Source: an uncultured Rhizobiaceae bacterium (lineage in GTDB: Bacteria > Pseudomonadota > Alphaproteobacteria > Rhizobiales > Rhizobiaceae). From it: 64,000 bases of DNA. The position numbers were made by a program, and so were the translations under genes. Numbering within the stretch: the first letter of the stretch is position 1; every line of letters begins with the position of its first letter. Under the pieces are notes generated by a model. The model was given only the letters and a program-made list of their open reading frames with translations, did no database searches and had not been told where the DNA came from. This document shows positions 46,453-55,910 of this stretch, piece after piece. The DNA lies in assembly GCA_947259295.1 (NCBI GenBank), contig CAMYMG010000036.1, positions 62,001 through 126,000 of the forward strand. The letters are read 5' to 3'.

Positions 46453-47338
46453 GTCGCTTGTCGCCACGCTCATTTCCCATCCTGCCGCGCGCCTGCTGAC
46501 GCCGGATCTCGCAGCTACCGCTGCCGGCACTGTCGGCGCAAGCAGCATAGACTGGCTCGCCGAACAAGCAGCCTGCGATCTGGTGCTGCCGGCCGGTCTC
46601 GGCAAGGCCGAGGCAGCCGATGCCCTCGCCGCTGGTCTGGCCGGCAAAAACGTCGATATCGTCGTCCATGATGCCAGCGCGCGGCGCAAGAAGATGCTCA
46701 TCGCCGACATGGATTCGACCATGATCGACCAGGAATGCATCGATGAACTGGCCGACGAGGTCGGGCTCAAGGACCGCGTCGCCGACATCACCGCGCGCTC
46801 GATGAATGGCGAAATCGCCTTCGAGCCTGCACTGCGCGAGCGCGTCGCGCTGCTCAAGGACCTCGAGGCGTCGGTCATCGACCGGATCATCGACAATCGG
46901 CTGACCCTGGCCTCGGGTGGGCCGGTACTGGTGCGCACCATGCGCCACAACGGGGCCTGGACGGCGCTGGTGTCGGGCGGCTTCGACGTGTTCACGTCAC
47001 GCATTGCCGCGAAGCTTGGCTTTCAGGAGAACCGCGCGAACCGTCTGGTGGAAGCCGGCGGCAGGCTCACCGGCGAAGTCGCCGAACCGATTCTCGGCCG
47101 AGCCGCCAAGGCCGAGGCGCTGAGCGACATTGCCATCCGGCTGGATCTCGATCCGAGCGACGCGATCGCCGTCGGCGACGGCGCCAACGATCTCGACATG
47201 CTCAATCTCGCCGGCATGGGCGTGGCGCTGCATGCCAAGCCAGCGGTCGCCGCCCAGGCCGGCATTCGCATCGACCACGGCGACCTGTCCGCCCTGCTCT
47301 ACCTACAGGGCTACAAAGAAAACGAGTTCGTCGCATGA
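46451..47338 (+). CDS. serB: Phosphoserine phosphatase
   Basis: The 295-aa HAD-family protein has [15 protein letters not shown] with the nucleophile Asp, [12 protein letters not shown], and [11 protein letters not shown] with the Mg ligands. An N-terminal region of about 80 residues precedes the HAD core. It releases serine from phosphoserine. The ATG at 46451 is at the family start and overlaps the miaA start codon on the other strand. Its stop overlaps the next gene as ATGA. Confidence 0.94.
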   Translation: MSLVATLISHPAARLLTPDLAATAAGTVGASSIDWLAEQAACDLVLPAGLGKAEAADALAAGLAGKNVDIVVHDASARRKKMLIADMDSTMIDQECIDELADEVGLKDRVADITARSMNGEIAFEPALRERVALLKDLEASVIDRIIDNRLTLASGGPVLVRTMRHNGAWTALVSGGFDVFTSRIAAKLGFQENRANRLVEAGGRLTGEVAEPILGRAAKAEALSDIAIRLDLDPSDAIAVGDGANDLDMLNLAGMGVALHAKPAVAAQAGIRIDHGDLSALLYLQGYKENEFVA

Positions 47339-47892
47339 AACCGTTGCGCACCGAACGGCTGATCCTCCGCAACTGGCAGGAGAGCGACAGAGACCTCTTC
47401 CACCGCATCAATTCCGACGACCGCGTCATGGAGTTCTTCCCGTTCCGCCGCGACCGGACGCAGGCGGACGCCGTCATGGACGAGATGCGCGACGCCATCG
47501 CTCGGGATGGGTATGGCTGGACTGCCGCCGAGATTGCCGAGACGGGCCAGTGCATCGGCTTCATTGGCCTTAACGCCCCGGAGATCGCGCCCATCGCTCC
47601 CGAAGGTACTTTGGAGATCGGCTGGCGGCTGGCGCCCGAATTCTGGGGCAAGGGCTACGCAACCGAGGGTGCGCGCGCGCTGCTCGACCATGCTTTCGGA
47701 CCGCTGGGGCAGCCGGAAGTCATCTCCTTCGCCGTCACCGGAAATAGGCGCTCGACCGCCGTTGTGGAGCGTCTCGGCATGCATCGCGACGCCGATACCT
47801 TCCAGCACCCCGAGGTTCCGGACACGCATCCCCACCTTCAGCGCTTCGTGCTCTACCGGATGAGCCGCGAGCAATGGCTTCGCTCGCACTAG
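47335..47892 (+). CDS. GNAT-family acetyltransferase (RimJ/RimL-like)
   Basis: The 185-aa protein begins LRTERLILRNWQESD, the RimJ-type opening, and has the acetyl-CoA loop APEFWGKGYATEGARALLD (about 103-121). It may acetylate a protein N-terminus or a small amine. It is translationally coupled to serB by a 4-bp overlap. Confidence 0.88.
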   Translation: MKPLRTERLILRNWQESDRDLFHRINSDDRVMEFFPFRRDRTQADAVMDEMRDAIARDGYGWTAAEIAETGQCIGFIGLNAPEIAPIAPEGTLEIGWRLAPEFWGKGYATEGARALLDHAFGPLGQPEVISFAVTGNRRSTAVVERLGMHRDADTFQHPEVPDTHPHLQRFVLYRMSREQWLRSH

Positions 47893-47972
47893 CCAGCCAT
47901 CCGGGACAGGAATTTCCCAGAAAATCAGCCGCTTGTCCGGCTTTTCGGAATCAGATTCTGGCTGATTCCCGG

Positions 47973-49493
47973 TCAATCCATCCGAATGGTGACGAAACGC
48001 AGTTCGCCGGTCTTCGAAGCGAGCATCAGCAGAGCGTTCTTGCGCCCCTGCTCTTTCAGCGCCGAGATCCGGTCCAGCACGTCGCTCGGCGTCGACACGG
48101 TCTCCTGCGCGATCTCGGTGATCACCTCGCCCGCCACGACACCGCGCTCGCCGGCCGCCGAATTCTCATCGACGCTGGTGATGACCACGCCCGATACATC
48201 CGGGCCGATACCGAAGGTGCTGCGCGCCTCGTCGGTCAGTTCGCCGACCGTCATGCCGAGCACCGAGGCGGTGGCCACCGGACCGCCATCCTCGGAGGCG
48301 GTTCCGCCTTCCGCCTCGGCGAGCTTCTCGCCCTCCTCGAGACGGCCGAGCGTCACCTTGACCGTCACTTCCTTGCCCTTGCGCACGACCAGCACGTCGA
48401 CCTCCTTGCCGACTTCGCTTTCGGCAACCGCCAGCGGCAGTTCGCGGCTCTGGCCGATGTCCTTGCCGTCGAACTTCGTGATGACGTCGCCGAGTTCGAT
48501 CGAGCCGTTGTCGACCGGGCCGCCCTTGATGATGCCGGAAACCAGAGCGCCCTTGGCGCTCGGCAGGCCGAGGCTCTCCGCGATCTCGTCGGTCACCGGC
48601 TGGATGCGCACGCCAAGCCACCCGCGGCGAGTTTCGCCAAATTCGGCAAGCTGCGCCACGACGCCCGAAGCCAGTTCCGAGGGGATCGAGAAGCCGATGC
48701 CGATCGAGCCGCCCGACGGCGAAATGATAGCCGTGTTGATGCCCACCACTTCGCCGTACATGTTGAACAGCGGGCCGCCCGAATTGCCGCGGTTGATTGC
48801 GGCATCGGTCTGGATGAAGTCGTCATAGGGGCCGGAATCGATGTCGCGGTTGCGTGCCGATATGATGCCGACGGTGACCGTGCCGCCAAGGCCGAACGGA
48901 TTGCCGATCGCCATCACCCAGTCGCCGATGCGCATCTTTTCGGAATCGCCGAACTTGACCGCCTTGAGCTTCTTCAGCGTCGGATCGACCTTGAGCACGG
49001 CGATGTCGGTCTTTGTATCCGTACCGACGAGTTCGGCCTTGAGCTTCGAACCGTCGGAGAAATTGACCTCGATCTCGTCGGCATCGGCGATCACATGGTT
49101 GTTGGTTACGACGATGCCCTTTTCCGCGTCGAGGACGAAGCCCGAGCCGAGCGACTGCACCTTCTGCTGCGGTCCGCCGCCGCCATCGCCCTGCCGGTCC
49201 TTGAAGAACTCGTCGAAGAAGTCCTGGAAAGGCGAGCCGTCGGGCGCCTTCGGCAGCGGCACTGTGTCCGGACCTTCGGTGCCCTTCACGTTCTGCGAGG
49301 TGGAAATGTTGACCACCGCCTCAAGCAGCCCTTCAGCCAGATCGGCCACCGAGGCGGGGCCGCTCGACGGCGTCGCCGGAGAGGCCATCTGGGCACTGGC
49401 CACCGAAATCGGCAGCACGGAGATCGGCAAGAGCACCATCGCTGCAGAGAGGAGCAGCTTGCGCACCGCGGGCAGGAAAGTCGTGGATGTCAT
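47973..49493 (-). CDS. degP: Periplasmic serine protease Do (DegP/DegQ family)
   Basis: The 506-aa protein has a signal peptide ending near ASA|QMA, the catalytic triad His in VTNNHVIAD, Asp in TDIAVLKV and Ser in RGNSGGPLF, and two PDZ domains (about 280-385 and 410-500). It degrades or refolds misfolded envelope proteins. It closes the hflK-hflC-DUF2065-degP cluster. The ATG at 49493 gives the signal peptide a normal n-region; the track start adds 11 residues. Confidence 0.94.
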   Translation of the reverse strand: MTSTTFLPAVRKLLLSAAMVLLPISVLPISVASAQMASPATPSSGPASVADLAEGLLEAVVNISTSQNVKGTEGPDTVPLPKAPDGSPFQDFFDEFFKDRQGDGGGGPQQKVQSLGSGFVLDAEKGIVVTNNHVIADADEIEVNFSDGSKLKAELVGTDTKTDIAVLKVDPTLKKLKAVKFGDSEKMRIGDWVMAIGNPFGLGGTVTVGIISARNRDIDSGPYDDFIQTDAAINRGNSGGPLFNMYGEVVGINTAIISPSGGSIGIGFSIPSELASGVVAQLAEFGETRRGWLGVRIQPVTDEIAESLGLPSAKGALVSGIIKGGPVDNGSIELGDVITKFDGKDIGQSRELPLAVAESEVGKEVDVLVVRKGKEVTVKVTLGRLEEGEKLAEAEGGTASEDGGPVATASVLGMTVGELTDEARSTFGIGPDVSGVVITSVDENSAAGERGVVAGEVITEIAQETVSTPSDVLDRISALKEQGRKNALLMLASKTGELRFVTIRMD

Positions 49494-49609
49494 GCGGATT
49501 GCTCCCGGTGCGTCGTGAAAGGTCATGGAGGGCCTGAGCCGAGCGCCATGATGGCAAGAATTACGGCGTGTTTGCGGCTTTGGCTATCGGCGCTGGGATA
49601 AATCCTCCG

Positions 49610-49795
49610 TTACCCGCGCACCAGCCACACAATGCCGACGCCAACGGCTATGGCCCCCAGCCCTGCAATTCGCAACGCACTTTCCGGCGATGACTGGACT
49701 TCGGCCGCCAGTCGCTTGGCGAGTGCCGGAAAGCCGCCATAGACCAGTCCCTCGACGACGAGGACCAGGCCTATGGCGGCCAGAAAATCCGACAC
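49610..49795 (-). CDS. DUF2065 family inner-membrane protein
   Basis: The 61-aa protein has two hydrophobic segments (about 4-22 and 44-59) around a polar linker ending LGAIAVGVGIVWLVRG. DUF2065 proteins lie next to hflC in many proteobacteria, which suggests a link to the HflKC complex; the function is not known. It starts 11 bp after hflC. Confidence 0.87.
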   Translation of the reverse strand: MSDFLAAIGLVLVVEGLVYGGFPALAKRLAAEVQSSPESALRIAGLGAIAVGVGIVWLVRG

Positions 49796-49806
49796 AGCGC
49801 TGCGGC

Positions 49807-50766
49807 CTACTGGCTGGTGCCCGCCGCTGGCGCCGCGGGCTGGAGCGCAGCCGGCTGCTGTGGCGTCGCAGAAGGCGCGGTCACGGCTCTACCACCGGAG
49901 TCCTTGAAGAAGCGGAAGAACTCGGAGTCCGGCGACAGCACCATCGTGGTGCCGGTGCCCTGAAGCGCGTTTCCATAGGCAATCATCGAGCGATAAAACT
50001 CAAAGAAGCCGGGATCGCGCTGGAAGGCATCCGCAAACACCGCATTGCGCTCGGCTTCGCCCTCACCGCGCAGGATTTCCGATTCCTTGCGGGCTTCGGC
50101 AACGATCTCGACCACTTCGCGGTCGGCGCGGGCACGGATGCGCTGTGCCGCCTCGCGGCCGCGCGCCCGCAGCCTTTCGGCCTCGGCCAGACGTTCGGCC
50201 TTCATGCGGTCGAAGGTCTGCTGCGACACTTCCTGAGTAAGGTCGGTACGGCGAATGCGCACGTCCTCGACCTGCAGGCCGAGCGAGGTGGCGTCCGGAC
50301 GAAGCTGGTCGGCGACCTCGCGCATCATCGCGGCGCGCTCTTCCGACAGGGCAGACTCGAAGCCACGCACGCCGTAGACCCGGCGCAGGGCAGCGTCGAG
50401 ACGTGTGCGCAGGCGCTGCTCTGCGAGAGCCACGCTGCCCGAAACGGCCTGCCGGAACGTCCGTGCATCGGAAATGCGGTAGGTCACGAAGGCGTCGACC
50501 TCATAGAACTTGCCGCCCGAGACCTGGACGCGGATGTTGTCGAGGTCGAAGCGCAGGATGCGGTCGTCGATGATCTGCACGTTGTCGGCCTCGAAGAAGC
50601 CGAACGGCAGCTTGAAGTAGAGCCCCGGATCGCGCTTGACGTCGACGATCTCGCCGAAGCGCAGCACGATTGCCTGCTGGCGCTCGTTGACGACGAAGAT
50701 CGACGAGAAGATCAGGAACAGGATGGCCGCCAGGACGATGGCGATGAAGGGAAGACGATTGGCCAT
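49807..50766 (-). CDS. hflC: HflC, SPFH-domain regulator of FtsH
   Basis: The 319-aa protein has one N-terminal anchor (IAIVLAAILFLIFSSIFVV), an SPFH/band 7 domain and a long coiled coil rich in Arg, Glu and Ala (about 180-260). With HflK it forms a cage around the protease FtsH. Its C-terminal 45 residues are rich in Pro, Ala and Gln. Its start shares one base with the hflK stop (TGATG). Confidence 0.94.
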   Translation of the reverse strand: MANRLPFIAIVLAAILFLIFSSIFVVNERQQAIVLRFGEIVDVKRDPGLYFKLPFGFFEADNVQIIDDRILRFDLDNIRVQVSGGKFYEVDAFVTYRISDARTFRQAVSGSVALAEQRLRTRLDAALRRVYGVRGFESALSEERAAMMREVADQLRPDATSLGLQVEDVRIRRTDLTQEVSQQTFDRMKAERLAEAERLRARGREAAQRIRARADREVVEIVAEARKESEILRGEGEAERNAVFADAFQRDPGFFEFYRSMIAYGNALQGTGTTMVLSPDSEFFRFFKDSGGRAVTAPSATPQQPAALQPAAPAAGTSQ

Positions 50767-51860
50767 CAGTTGGCTCCTTCGGCAGGCGCCGCGCGCTTGG
50801 TCAGTTCAGGCAGGGGCAGGTAGGGCACGACGCCCTGGCCGCTGCCCTGCTCGACGATGACCTTGTTGGAATCCTTGAGCACCTTTTCCATCGTCTCGAT
50901 GAACAGGCGCTCGCGCGTCACTTCAGGGGCCTTGGCATATTCGTCATAGACGGAGATGAAGCGCTGCGCCTCACCTTGCGCCTCCTGCACGACCCGGTTC
51001 TTGTAGGCAGCCGCTTCTTCGCGGACCTGCGCGGCTTCACCGCGTGCCTGGCCGAGCTGCTGGTTCGAATACTGGTTCGACTCCTCGACGAAACGGTCTT
51101 CGTCCTGCTCGGCGCGCTGCACCTCATCGAACGCGTCGGCCACTTCGCGCGGCGGGGCCGCGTCCTCGATGGAGATGGCGTTGATCGTCAGTCCGGTACC
51201 GTACTGGTCGAGCGTCGTCTGGATGATTTCGCGAACCGTATCGGCGATGCCCTGACGGTCGTCGCGGAAAATGTCCTGCGCCGGACGCTTGCCGACGGCT
51301 TCGCGCATCGCGCTCTCGCCGACCTGGCGCACCATGTCGTCGGGATTTGCGACGTTGAACAGATATGCCTCCGGGTTCGACACCTGGTAGGCGATGGAGA
51401 ACTTCACGTCGACGATGTTCTGGTCGCCTGACAGCATTAGGCCGGACGAGGTGTTGCCGCGCACTTCGCCGAGGTCGACGAGCTTTTCCGCGGTGTTGGC
51501 GAATTCGACCGTCTCGATCGGCCACCAATGGAAATGCAGGCCGGGCTGCGACAGTTCTTCCTTCGGCTTGCCGAAACGCAGTTCGACCGCGAGCTGGTCG
51601 GGCTGGACGGTATAGATCGACTGGAACAGCCATAGCGCCACCAGGCCGAGCGCAATCAGTCCGAACAGTGCCGGCGTCGCGCGCCCGCCACCGGGAAGCG
51701 CCTGCTTCAACCGGTCCTGGCCGCGGCGAATGATGTCCTCGAGGTCCGGTGGGGATCCTTGCGGTCCGCTCGGACGAGGTCCCTGCCCCCATGGGCCACC
51801 ATTGTTGCCGTTACCGCCGCCCCATGGGCCGCCGCCGCCGCTCTTGTCGTTCCAGGGCAT
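50766..51860 (-). CDS. hflK: HflK, SPFH-domain regulator of FtsH
   Basis: The 364-aa protein has a Gly-rich N-terminus (GGGGPWGGGNGNNGGPWG), a membrane anchor (LFGLIALGLVALWLFQSIY), an SPFH domain and a coiled coil. It partners HflC. The ATG at 51860 is preceded by GAAAGGAC. A -35/-10 pair and a hairpin lie in its leader. Confidence 0.94.
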   Translation of the reverse strand: MPWNDKSGGGGPWGGGNGNNGGPWGQGPRPSGPQGSPPDLEDIIRRGQDRLKQALPGGGRATPALFGLIALGLVALWLFQSIYTVQPDQLAVELRFGKPKEELSQPGLHFHWWPIETVEFANTAEKLVDLGEVRGNTSSGLMLSGDQNIVDVKFSIAYQVSNPEAYLFNVANPDDMVRQVGESAMREAVGKRPAQDIFRDDRQGIADTVREIIQTTLDQYGTGLTINAISIEDAAPPREVADAFDEVQRAEQDEDRFVEESNQYSNQQLGQARGEAAQVREEAAAYKNRVVQEAQGEAQRFISVYDEYAKAPEVTRERLFIETMEKVLKDSNKVIVEQGSGQGVVPYLPLPELTKRAAPAEGAN

Positions 51861-51890
51861 GAAAGTCCTTTCGGTATTCTGAAAACCCAA

Positions 51891-51958
51891 GCGCGCCGAA
51901 ACGTTGCGGCGCGCGCTCCCGTGATCTCTTCTATAGGGACGAGCGGCTGCGCTTTCAA
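51891..51958 (-). promoter_or_regulatory. hflK promoter and leader hairpin
   Basis: TTGAAA (51958-51953) and TATAGA (51935-51930) on the minus strand are 17 bp apart, predicting a start near 51923. The first transcribed bases contain GCGCGCCG-8-CGGCGCGC (51914-51891), a perfect 8-bp stem. The GTTGAAA ... CCCTATAG arrangement also resembles rhizobial RpoH promoters, which would fit heat induction of HflKC and DegP. Confidence 0.55.
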
Positions 51959-52013
51959 CGCGACCGACGATGCGGATGATCGAATAATCGCCCGATTCCC
52001 AATGGTTCGGGCC

Positions 52014-52532
52014 TCAATGCACTGCTTGGCGTCGCTCGTAAACCGTATAGCGCGTCGCGTGGCTATCCTTTTCGCCGGCCGGGTACTCCGCACTGCTGAC
52101 GGAACGCCACACATCAGGGTCGATCGGCGGAAACTTTGTGTCGCCCTCGACCTCGGCCAGCACATGCGTCACGCAGAGCCTGTTGGCCAAAGGCAGCGCC
52201 TGTTTGTAAATCTGGCCGCCGCCGATGATGCAGATCTCGTCGATGCCGGTCACCGTGTGCGAGCGGGCCCGGGCCAGCGCTATGGCGTCCTGCAGTGACG
52301 TAACGACATCGGCGCCTTCGGCCGGGAAATCCGCGTCTCGCGTCACAACGATGTTGTGGCGTCCCGGCAACGGCCGGCCGATGCCCTGCCAAGTCTTGCG
52401 GCCCATGACGATCGGCTTGCCCATCGTATCGGCCTTGAAGCGCTTGAGATCGCTGGAAAGCCGCCACGGTAAGCCGCCTTCGCGGCCGATCACCCCGTTA
52501 AGGGCAATCGCGACATAGATCGCGATATCCAT
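52014..52532 (-). CDS. folA: Dihydrofolate reductase
   Basis: The 172-aa protein has the DHFR pattern: VAIALNGVIGREGGLPWRLSSDLKRFK, IVMGRKTWQGIGRPLPGR and EICIIGGGQIYKQAL. It regenerates tetrahydrofolate after ThyA uses methylene-THF. The ATG at 52532 is 26 bp after the thyA stop, so the two form an operon. The track ORF extends upstream through thyA in another frame. Confidence 0.95.
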   Translation of the reverse strand: MDIAIYVAIALNGVIGREGGLPWRLSSDLKRFKADTMGKPIVMGRKTWQGIGRPLPGRHNIVVTRDADFPAEGADVVTSLQDAIALARARSHTVTGIDEICIIGGGQIYKQALPLANRLCVTHVLAEVEGDTKFPPIDPDVWRSVSSAEYPAGEKDSHATRYTVYERRQAVH

Positions 52533-52558
52533 CCTCCACGCATTCTCCGTTTGGCGGG

Positions 52559-53356
52559 CTAGACCGCGATCGGCGCCCTGATCGTCGCGTCTGCGACATA
52601 GTTCTCGAGCGAGAAATCCTCGAAGCGGAAGGCGAACAGGTCCTTGACGTCCGGGTTCAGCCGCATCGTGGGCAATTGTTTTGGCTGCCGCGACAGCTGT
52701 TCGCGCGCCTGCTCGAAATGGTTTGAATAAAGATGCGCGTCGCCGAGCGTCAGGATGAAATCGCCGGGCTCCAGCCCGCTCACCTGCGCCACCATCATCG
52801 TCAGCAGCGCATAGGAGGCGATGTTGAACGGGATGCCAAGGAAGATGTCGCCGGAGCGCTGGTAGAGCTGGCACGACAGCTTTCCGTCGGCAACATAGAA
52901 CTGGAAGAGGCAGTGGCAGGGCGGCAGCGCCATGGCGTCGACCTCGGCCGGGTTCCACGCCGAGACGATCAGACGTCGCGAGTGAGGATTCTTCTGCAAC
53001 TGATTCAAAAGATTCCGGATCTGGTCGATCGGCTTGCCGTCATGCCCGCCCGGCCAAGAGCGCCACTGCTTGCCGTAAACGGGGCCGAGATCGCCGTTCT
53101 CGTCGGCCCATTCGTCCCAGATGGTAACCCCGTGATCGTTGAGATACCTGATATTGGTGTCGCCGTTCAGGAACCACAAAAGCTCGTAGATGATGGACTT
53201 GAGGTGCAATTTCTTCGTCGTCGTCACCGGAAAGCCGTCGGCTAGGTCGAACCGCATCTGGTAGCCGAACACCGAGCGCGTGCCGGTGCCGGTGCGGTCG
53301 CTACGGTCCGTGCCGTTGTCGAGCACGTGTCTGAGGAGGTCGAGATACTGGCGCAT
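52559..53356 (-). CDS. thyA: Thymidylate synthase
   Basis: The 265-aa protein has the active-site Cys in [13 protein letters not shown], the phosphate-binding [16 protein letters not shown] and the C-terminal IRAPIAV. Length equals E. coli ThyA. It methylates dUMP to dTMP. The start at 53356 ([12 protein letters not shown]) is the family start. Confidence 0.97.
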   Translation of the reverse strand: MRQYLDLLRHVLDNGTDRSDRTGTGTRSVFGYQMRFDLADGFPVTTTKKLHLKSIIYELLWFLNGDTNIRYLNDHGVTIWDEWADENGDLGPVYGKQWRSWPGGHDGKPIDQIRNLLNQLQKNPHSRRLIVSAWNPAEVDAMALPPCHCLFQFYVADGKLSCQLYQRSGDIFLGIPFNIASYALLTMMVAQVSGLEPGDFILTLGDAHLYSNHFEQAREQLSRQPKQLPTMRLNPDVKDLFAFRFEDFSLENYVADATIRAPIAV

Positions 53357-53514
53357 GATTCGGGGCTCGCGGGAGATTTCGAGCATCCTACAGGATGCCG
53401 TCCGGAGCGAACATAGGCATTCCCGCCGCTGCCCACAGCCCAGTCCGGTCGGGCGTGCACGAAAGCCCCGGCGCGGCCCTTTCCATCCGCCTCCTGGCTC
53501 CCTATATTAGCCGG

Positions 53515-53830
53515 GTCAGCTTGACTGACTATGGTGATAAACAGGCGATGCAATAAGCCGTTCGGACCCGGGGGCGGTACCCGGCGCCTCCACCACAAGC
53601 TGCCCGGCAGGGCAGTTTCTGATGGGGGCGAAACAGGATCGACGAAGGTGTAAAGATCGTACTTTTGCCCGGCATGGTACCACCGTTATCGGACTAAACT
53701 TGTAGTTGCAAATGACAACTATGCGGAAGCACGTCTCGCAGCGTAAGCTGTGCGATAGCTTCAAATTCAAGCCCTAGCGGTTCGCACTTCTAGGCGGGGT
53801 TCGGAGGTACCTGGCAACAGAAACCTCCAC
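53515..53830 (+). ncRNA. ssrA: Circularly permuted two-piece tmRNA
   Basis: The acceptor piece comes first and ends in GGCGCCTCCACCA (CCA at 53593-53595). After a short linker with hairpin CTGCCC-GGCA-GGGCAG the coding piece starts at 53624 with GGGGGCGAAACAGGATCGAC. Its GGGGGCG pairs with CGCCTCC to form the acceptor stem, with the G3-U70 alanine identity pair. The tag ORF lies downstream. Processing of the linker gives two RNAs, as in Caulobacter. TTTCCA-17-TATATT (53480-53508) gives a start near 53515. The 3' end is approximate; a GGAGGT/ACCTCC stem closes it. The RNA rescues stalled ribosomes with SmpB. Confidence 0.93.
53708..53746 (+). other. tmRNA tag reading frame ANDNYAEARLAA
   Basis: Twelve codons plus TAA inside ssrA encode ANDNYAEARLAA. 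The N-terminal AANDNY-like part is the SspB contact region and the C-terminal LAA is the ClpX degron. The alanine charged on the acceptor piece is added before the first codon. Confidence 0.93.
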
Positions 53831-53916
53831 TTTCCCTCCCTATTGCTTCCCAGATTGTGCCGTGTGCCGACAGCCGTCCGTGCCGGTCTGTGTTCAATGT
53901 TGCCTGGAGAGAAGCC

Positions 53917-54492
53917 GTGAGACAGCAGTCCGACAACCTTTTTGTCCTCACCGGAGGCCCCGGCTCCGGAAAGACGACACTGATCGAGGCGCTGAAGGCG
54001 CGCGGTCATTCGACCATGGACGAAGCCGGCCGGGGCGTGATCCGCGAGCAGGAGCGCAGCGGCGGCGGCGGACTGCCATGGATCGACCCTCAACGCTTCG
54101 CCGAACTGATGTTAGAGTGGGAGCTTCGATCGTATCGGCAGGCGCAGCGGCACGACGGCCCGGTGTTCTTCGACCGCGGACTGCCTGACACGCTCGGCTA
54201 TCTGAAGCTCGAGGGCTTCGAGGTCCCTGCCACCATGCAGGAGAAGGCGCTACGCCTTCGCTACAACCGCCGCGCATTCGTCGCCCCGCCCTGGAAGGCC
54301 ATCTACGGCAACGACGAGCATCGGCGGCAGAGCTGGGAACTGGCGGTGCGCACATACGAGGTGATGTGCAGCACATACGCGGAACTCGGCTATGAGCTTG
54401 TGGAGCTGCCGCGTGTCAGCGTCGAGGAGCGGGTCGCGTTCCTGGTCGAGGCGGCAGCCCCAGCCGCGCCGGCAAGCTCCGGGCGCGACTGA
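53917..54492 (+). CDS. AAA-family ATPase/kinase (NadR/Ttd14-like)
   Basis: The 191-aa protein has a P-loop FVLTGGPGSGKTTLIEAL and a later GPVFFDRGLPDTLGYL, typical of the AAA_28 (NadR kinase/Ttd14) family, which includes small-molecule kinases and phosphoinositide-binding proteins. The GTG at 53917 has GGAGAG before it; the longer track ORF overlaps the tmRNA 3' region. Substrate unknown. Confidence 0.8.
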   Translation: MRQQSDNLFVLTGGPGSGKTTLIEALKARGHSTMDEAGRGVIREQERSGGGGLPWIDPQRFAELMLEWELRSYRQAQRHDGPVFFDRGLPDTLGYLKLEGFEVPATMQEKALRLRYNRRAFVAPPWKAIYGNDEHRRQSWELAVRTYEVMCSTYAELGYELVELPRVSVEERVAFLVEAAAPAAPASSGRD

Positions 54493-54531
54493 CGGCAGCG
54501 CAGACCCGCCCAGCCTTGGCGCCGGCGAAGT

Positions 54532-55740
54532 CTATCCGGCGACAGCATTTGCCGTCACTGCCGGAGACCGCCTTATCGTCACCAGCGTGAGCAGCAGCGC
54601 CATTGCCGCGCAAACCGCAATGCCGGTCACCATCGGCGTCGGCAGCCCATTGGCGAAGAAGCTTGTCACCGTCATCGCAGCGACGCCCGTCACCATGTGC
54701 AGCGTGCCCATCAGAGCCGAAGCGGTTCCGGCTATCTCGCCATGGTCTTCCATCGCCAGCACAGATGTCGTCGGGATCACCAGGCCGAGGAACCCATAGG
54801 CGACGAACAGCGCCACCGACATGAAGGCGAGCGACTCGATGCCCCCGGCCATCACCGCCCACATGGCGATGATCACCCCGGAAAATCCGAACACGGCGAT
54901 CCGCACGACCCGGTGCAGGCCGAACCGGCCGGTCAGCCAGCCGCTCATCTGCGAGACACTGAAGAACGAAACCGCATTGACCGAGAAGAACAGGCTGTAG
55001 ACCGACGGCGACATGCCGTAATGGTCGATGATGACGAAGGACGAGTTCGCCAGGTAGACGAAGAAGCTGGCAATGCCGAAGCCGCCGATCAGCGACAGGC
55101 CCATGAAGCTGCGGTCGACCGCCAGCAGCTTGTAGCCCTTCCAGGCGGATGCGAATGAACTGCCGCTGCGGCGCTCGACCGACCGCGTCTCGGCAAGGCC
55201 GAACCACATCAGTACGAAGGCAACAACCGCGGCAATCGTCACGGCCCAGAACACCGCGCGCCAGCCGAACGCCTCGATGACGAAGCTGCCGGTCAGCGGC
55301 GCCAGGATGGGCGAGATGCTGAACACCAGCATCAGCAGCGACATCAGTCTGGTTGCCTCTGGACCGGTGTGCAGGTCGCGCACCACGGCGCGTGGCACGA
55401 CCATGCCGGTGCTGGCGCCTAGACCCTGGAGCAGGCGGAAGAAGATCAGCCATTCGACCGTCGGGGCGAGCGCGGCGCCGATGCTGGCTGCAGCGAAGAC
55501 GATCAGCCCGCCATACATCACCGGCTTGCGTCCGTGGATATCCGAGAGCGGGCCGACCACGAGCGGGCCGATCGCAAACGACAGGAAGACCACCACCAGG
55601 CTCATCTGCACGGCCATGGCGCTGGCGCCGAGATCGGCGCCGATCGTCGGCAGGGCCGGCAGATACATATCGATGGCGAAGGGACCGATGGCCGATGTGA
55701 GGCCAAGCACGAAGGCGATACGGAGGAAGCCGGATGTCAT
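54532..55740 (-). CDS. Bcr/CflA-family multidrug efflux MFS transporter
   Basis: The 402-aa protein has twelve spans and the Bcr/CflA signature AIDMYLPALPTIGADLGAS with LSFAIGPLVVGPLSDIHGRKPV (the MFS loop motif). It exports drugs by proton antiport. The ATG at 55740 replaces the TTG of the track. It is divergent from a TetR gene 170 bp away, with a candidate operator between them. Confidence 0.9.
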   Translation of the reverse strand: MTSGFLRIAFVLGLTSAIGPFAIDMYLPALPTIGADLGASAMAVQMSLVVVFLSFAIGPLVVGPLSDIHGRKPVMYGGLIVFAAASIGAALAPTVEWLIFFRLLQGLGASTGMVVPRAVVRDLHTGPEATRLMSLLMLVFSISPILAPLTGSFVIEAFGWRAVFWAVTIAAVVAFVLMWFGLAETRSVERRSGSSFASAWKGYKLLAVDRSFMGLSLIGGFGIASFFVYLANSSFVIIDHYGMSPSVYSLFFSVNAVSFFSVSQMSGWLTGRFGLHRVVRIAVFGFSGVIIAMWAVMAGGIESLAFMSVALFVAYGFLGLVIPTTSVLAMEDHGEIAGTASALMGTLHMVTGVAAMTVTSFFANGLPTPMVTGIAVCAAMALLLTLVTIRRSPAVTANAVAG

Positions 55741-55862
55741 GGAGTTCAACCTTGGAATTGCCGTGCCGCAGCCGCGGTCACCGTCGCGACGATCACCACA
55801 GGAACGTTTCGGTCATGTGCCGCCCGACGTGGCGAGATCAGGTGCCTATTTCTATCCACATT

Positions 55863-55882
55863 TTTAGACACACTTGTCCAAA
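55863..55882. promoter_or_regulatory. TetR-type operator between the Bcr/CflA transporter and its regulator
   Basis: TTTAGACA-CACT-TGTCCAAA is a 20-bp inverted repeat with one arm mismatch in an AT-rich stretch of the divergent gap. Confidence 0.5.
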
Positions 55883-55910
55883 TCGTCAATCACCTGTATA
55901 TCGGCTTTCG

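Noticed and set aside
47874-49601. 575-aa plus-strand ORF opposite degP
   Set aside because: Antisense of a clear DegP protease; composition is typical of a reverse frame.
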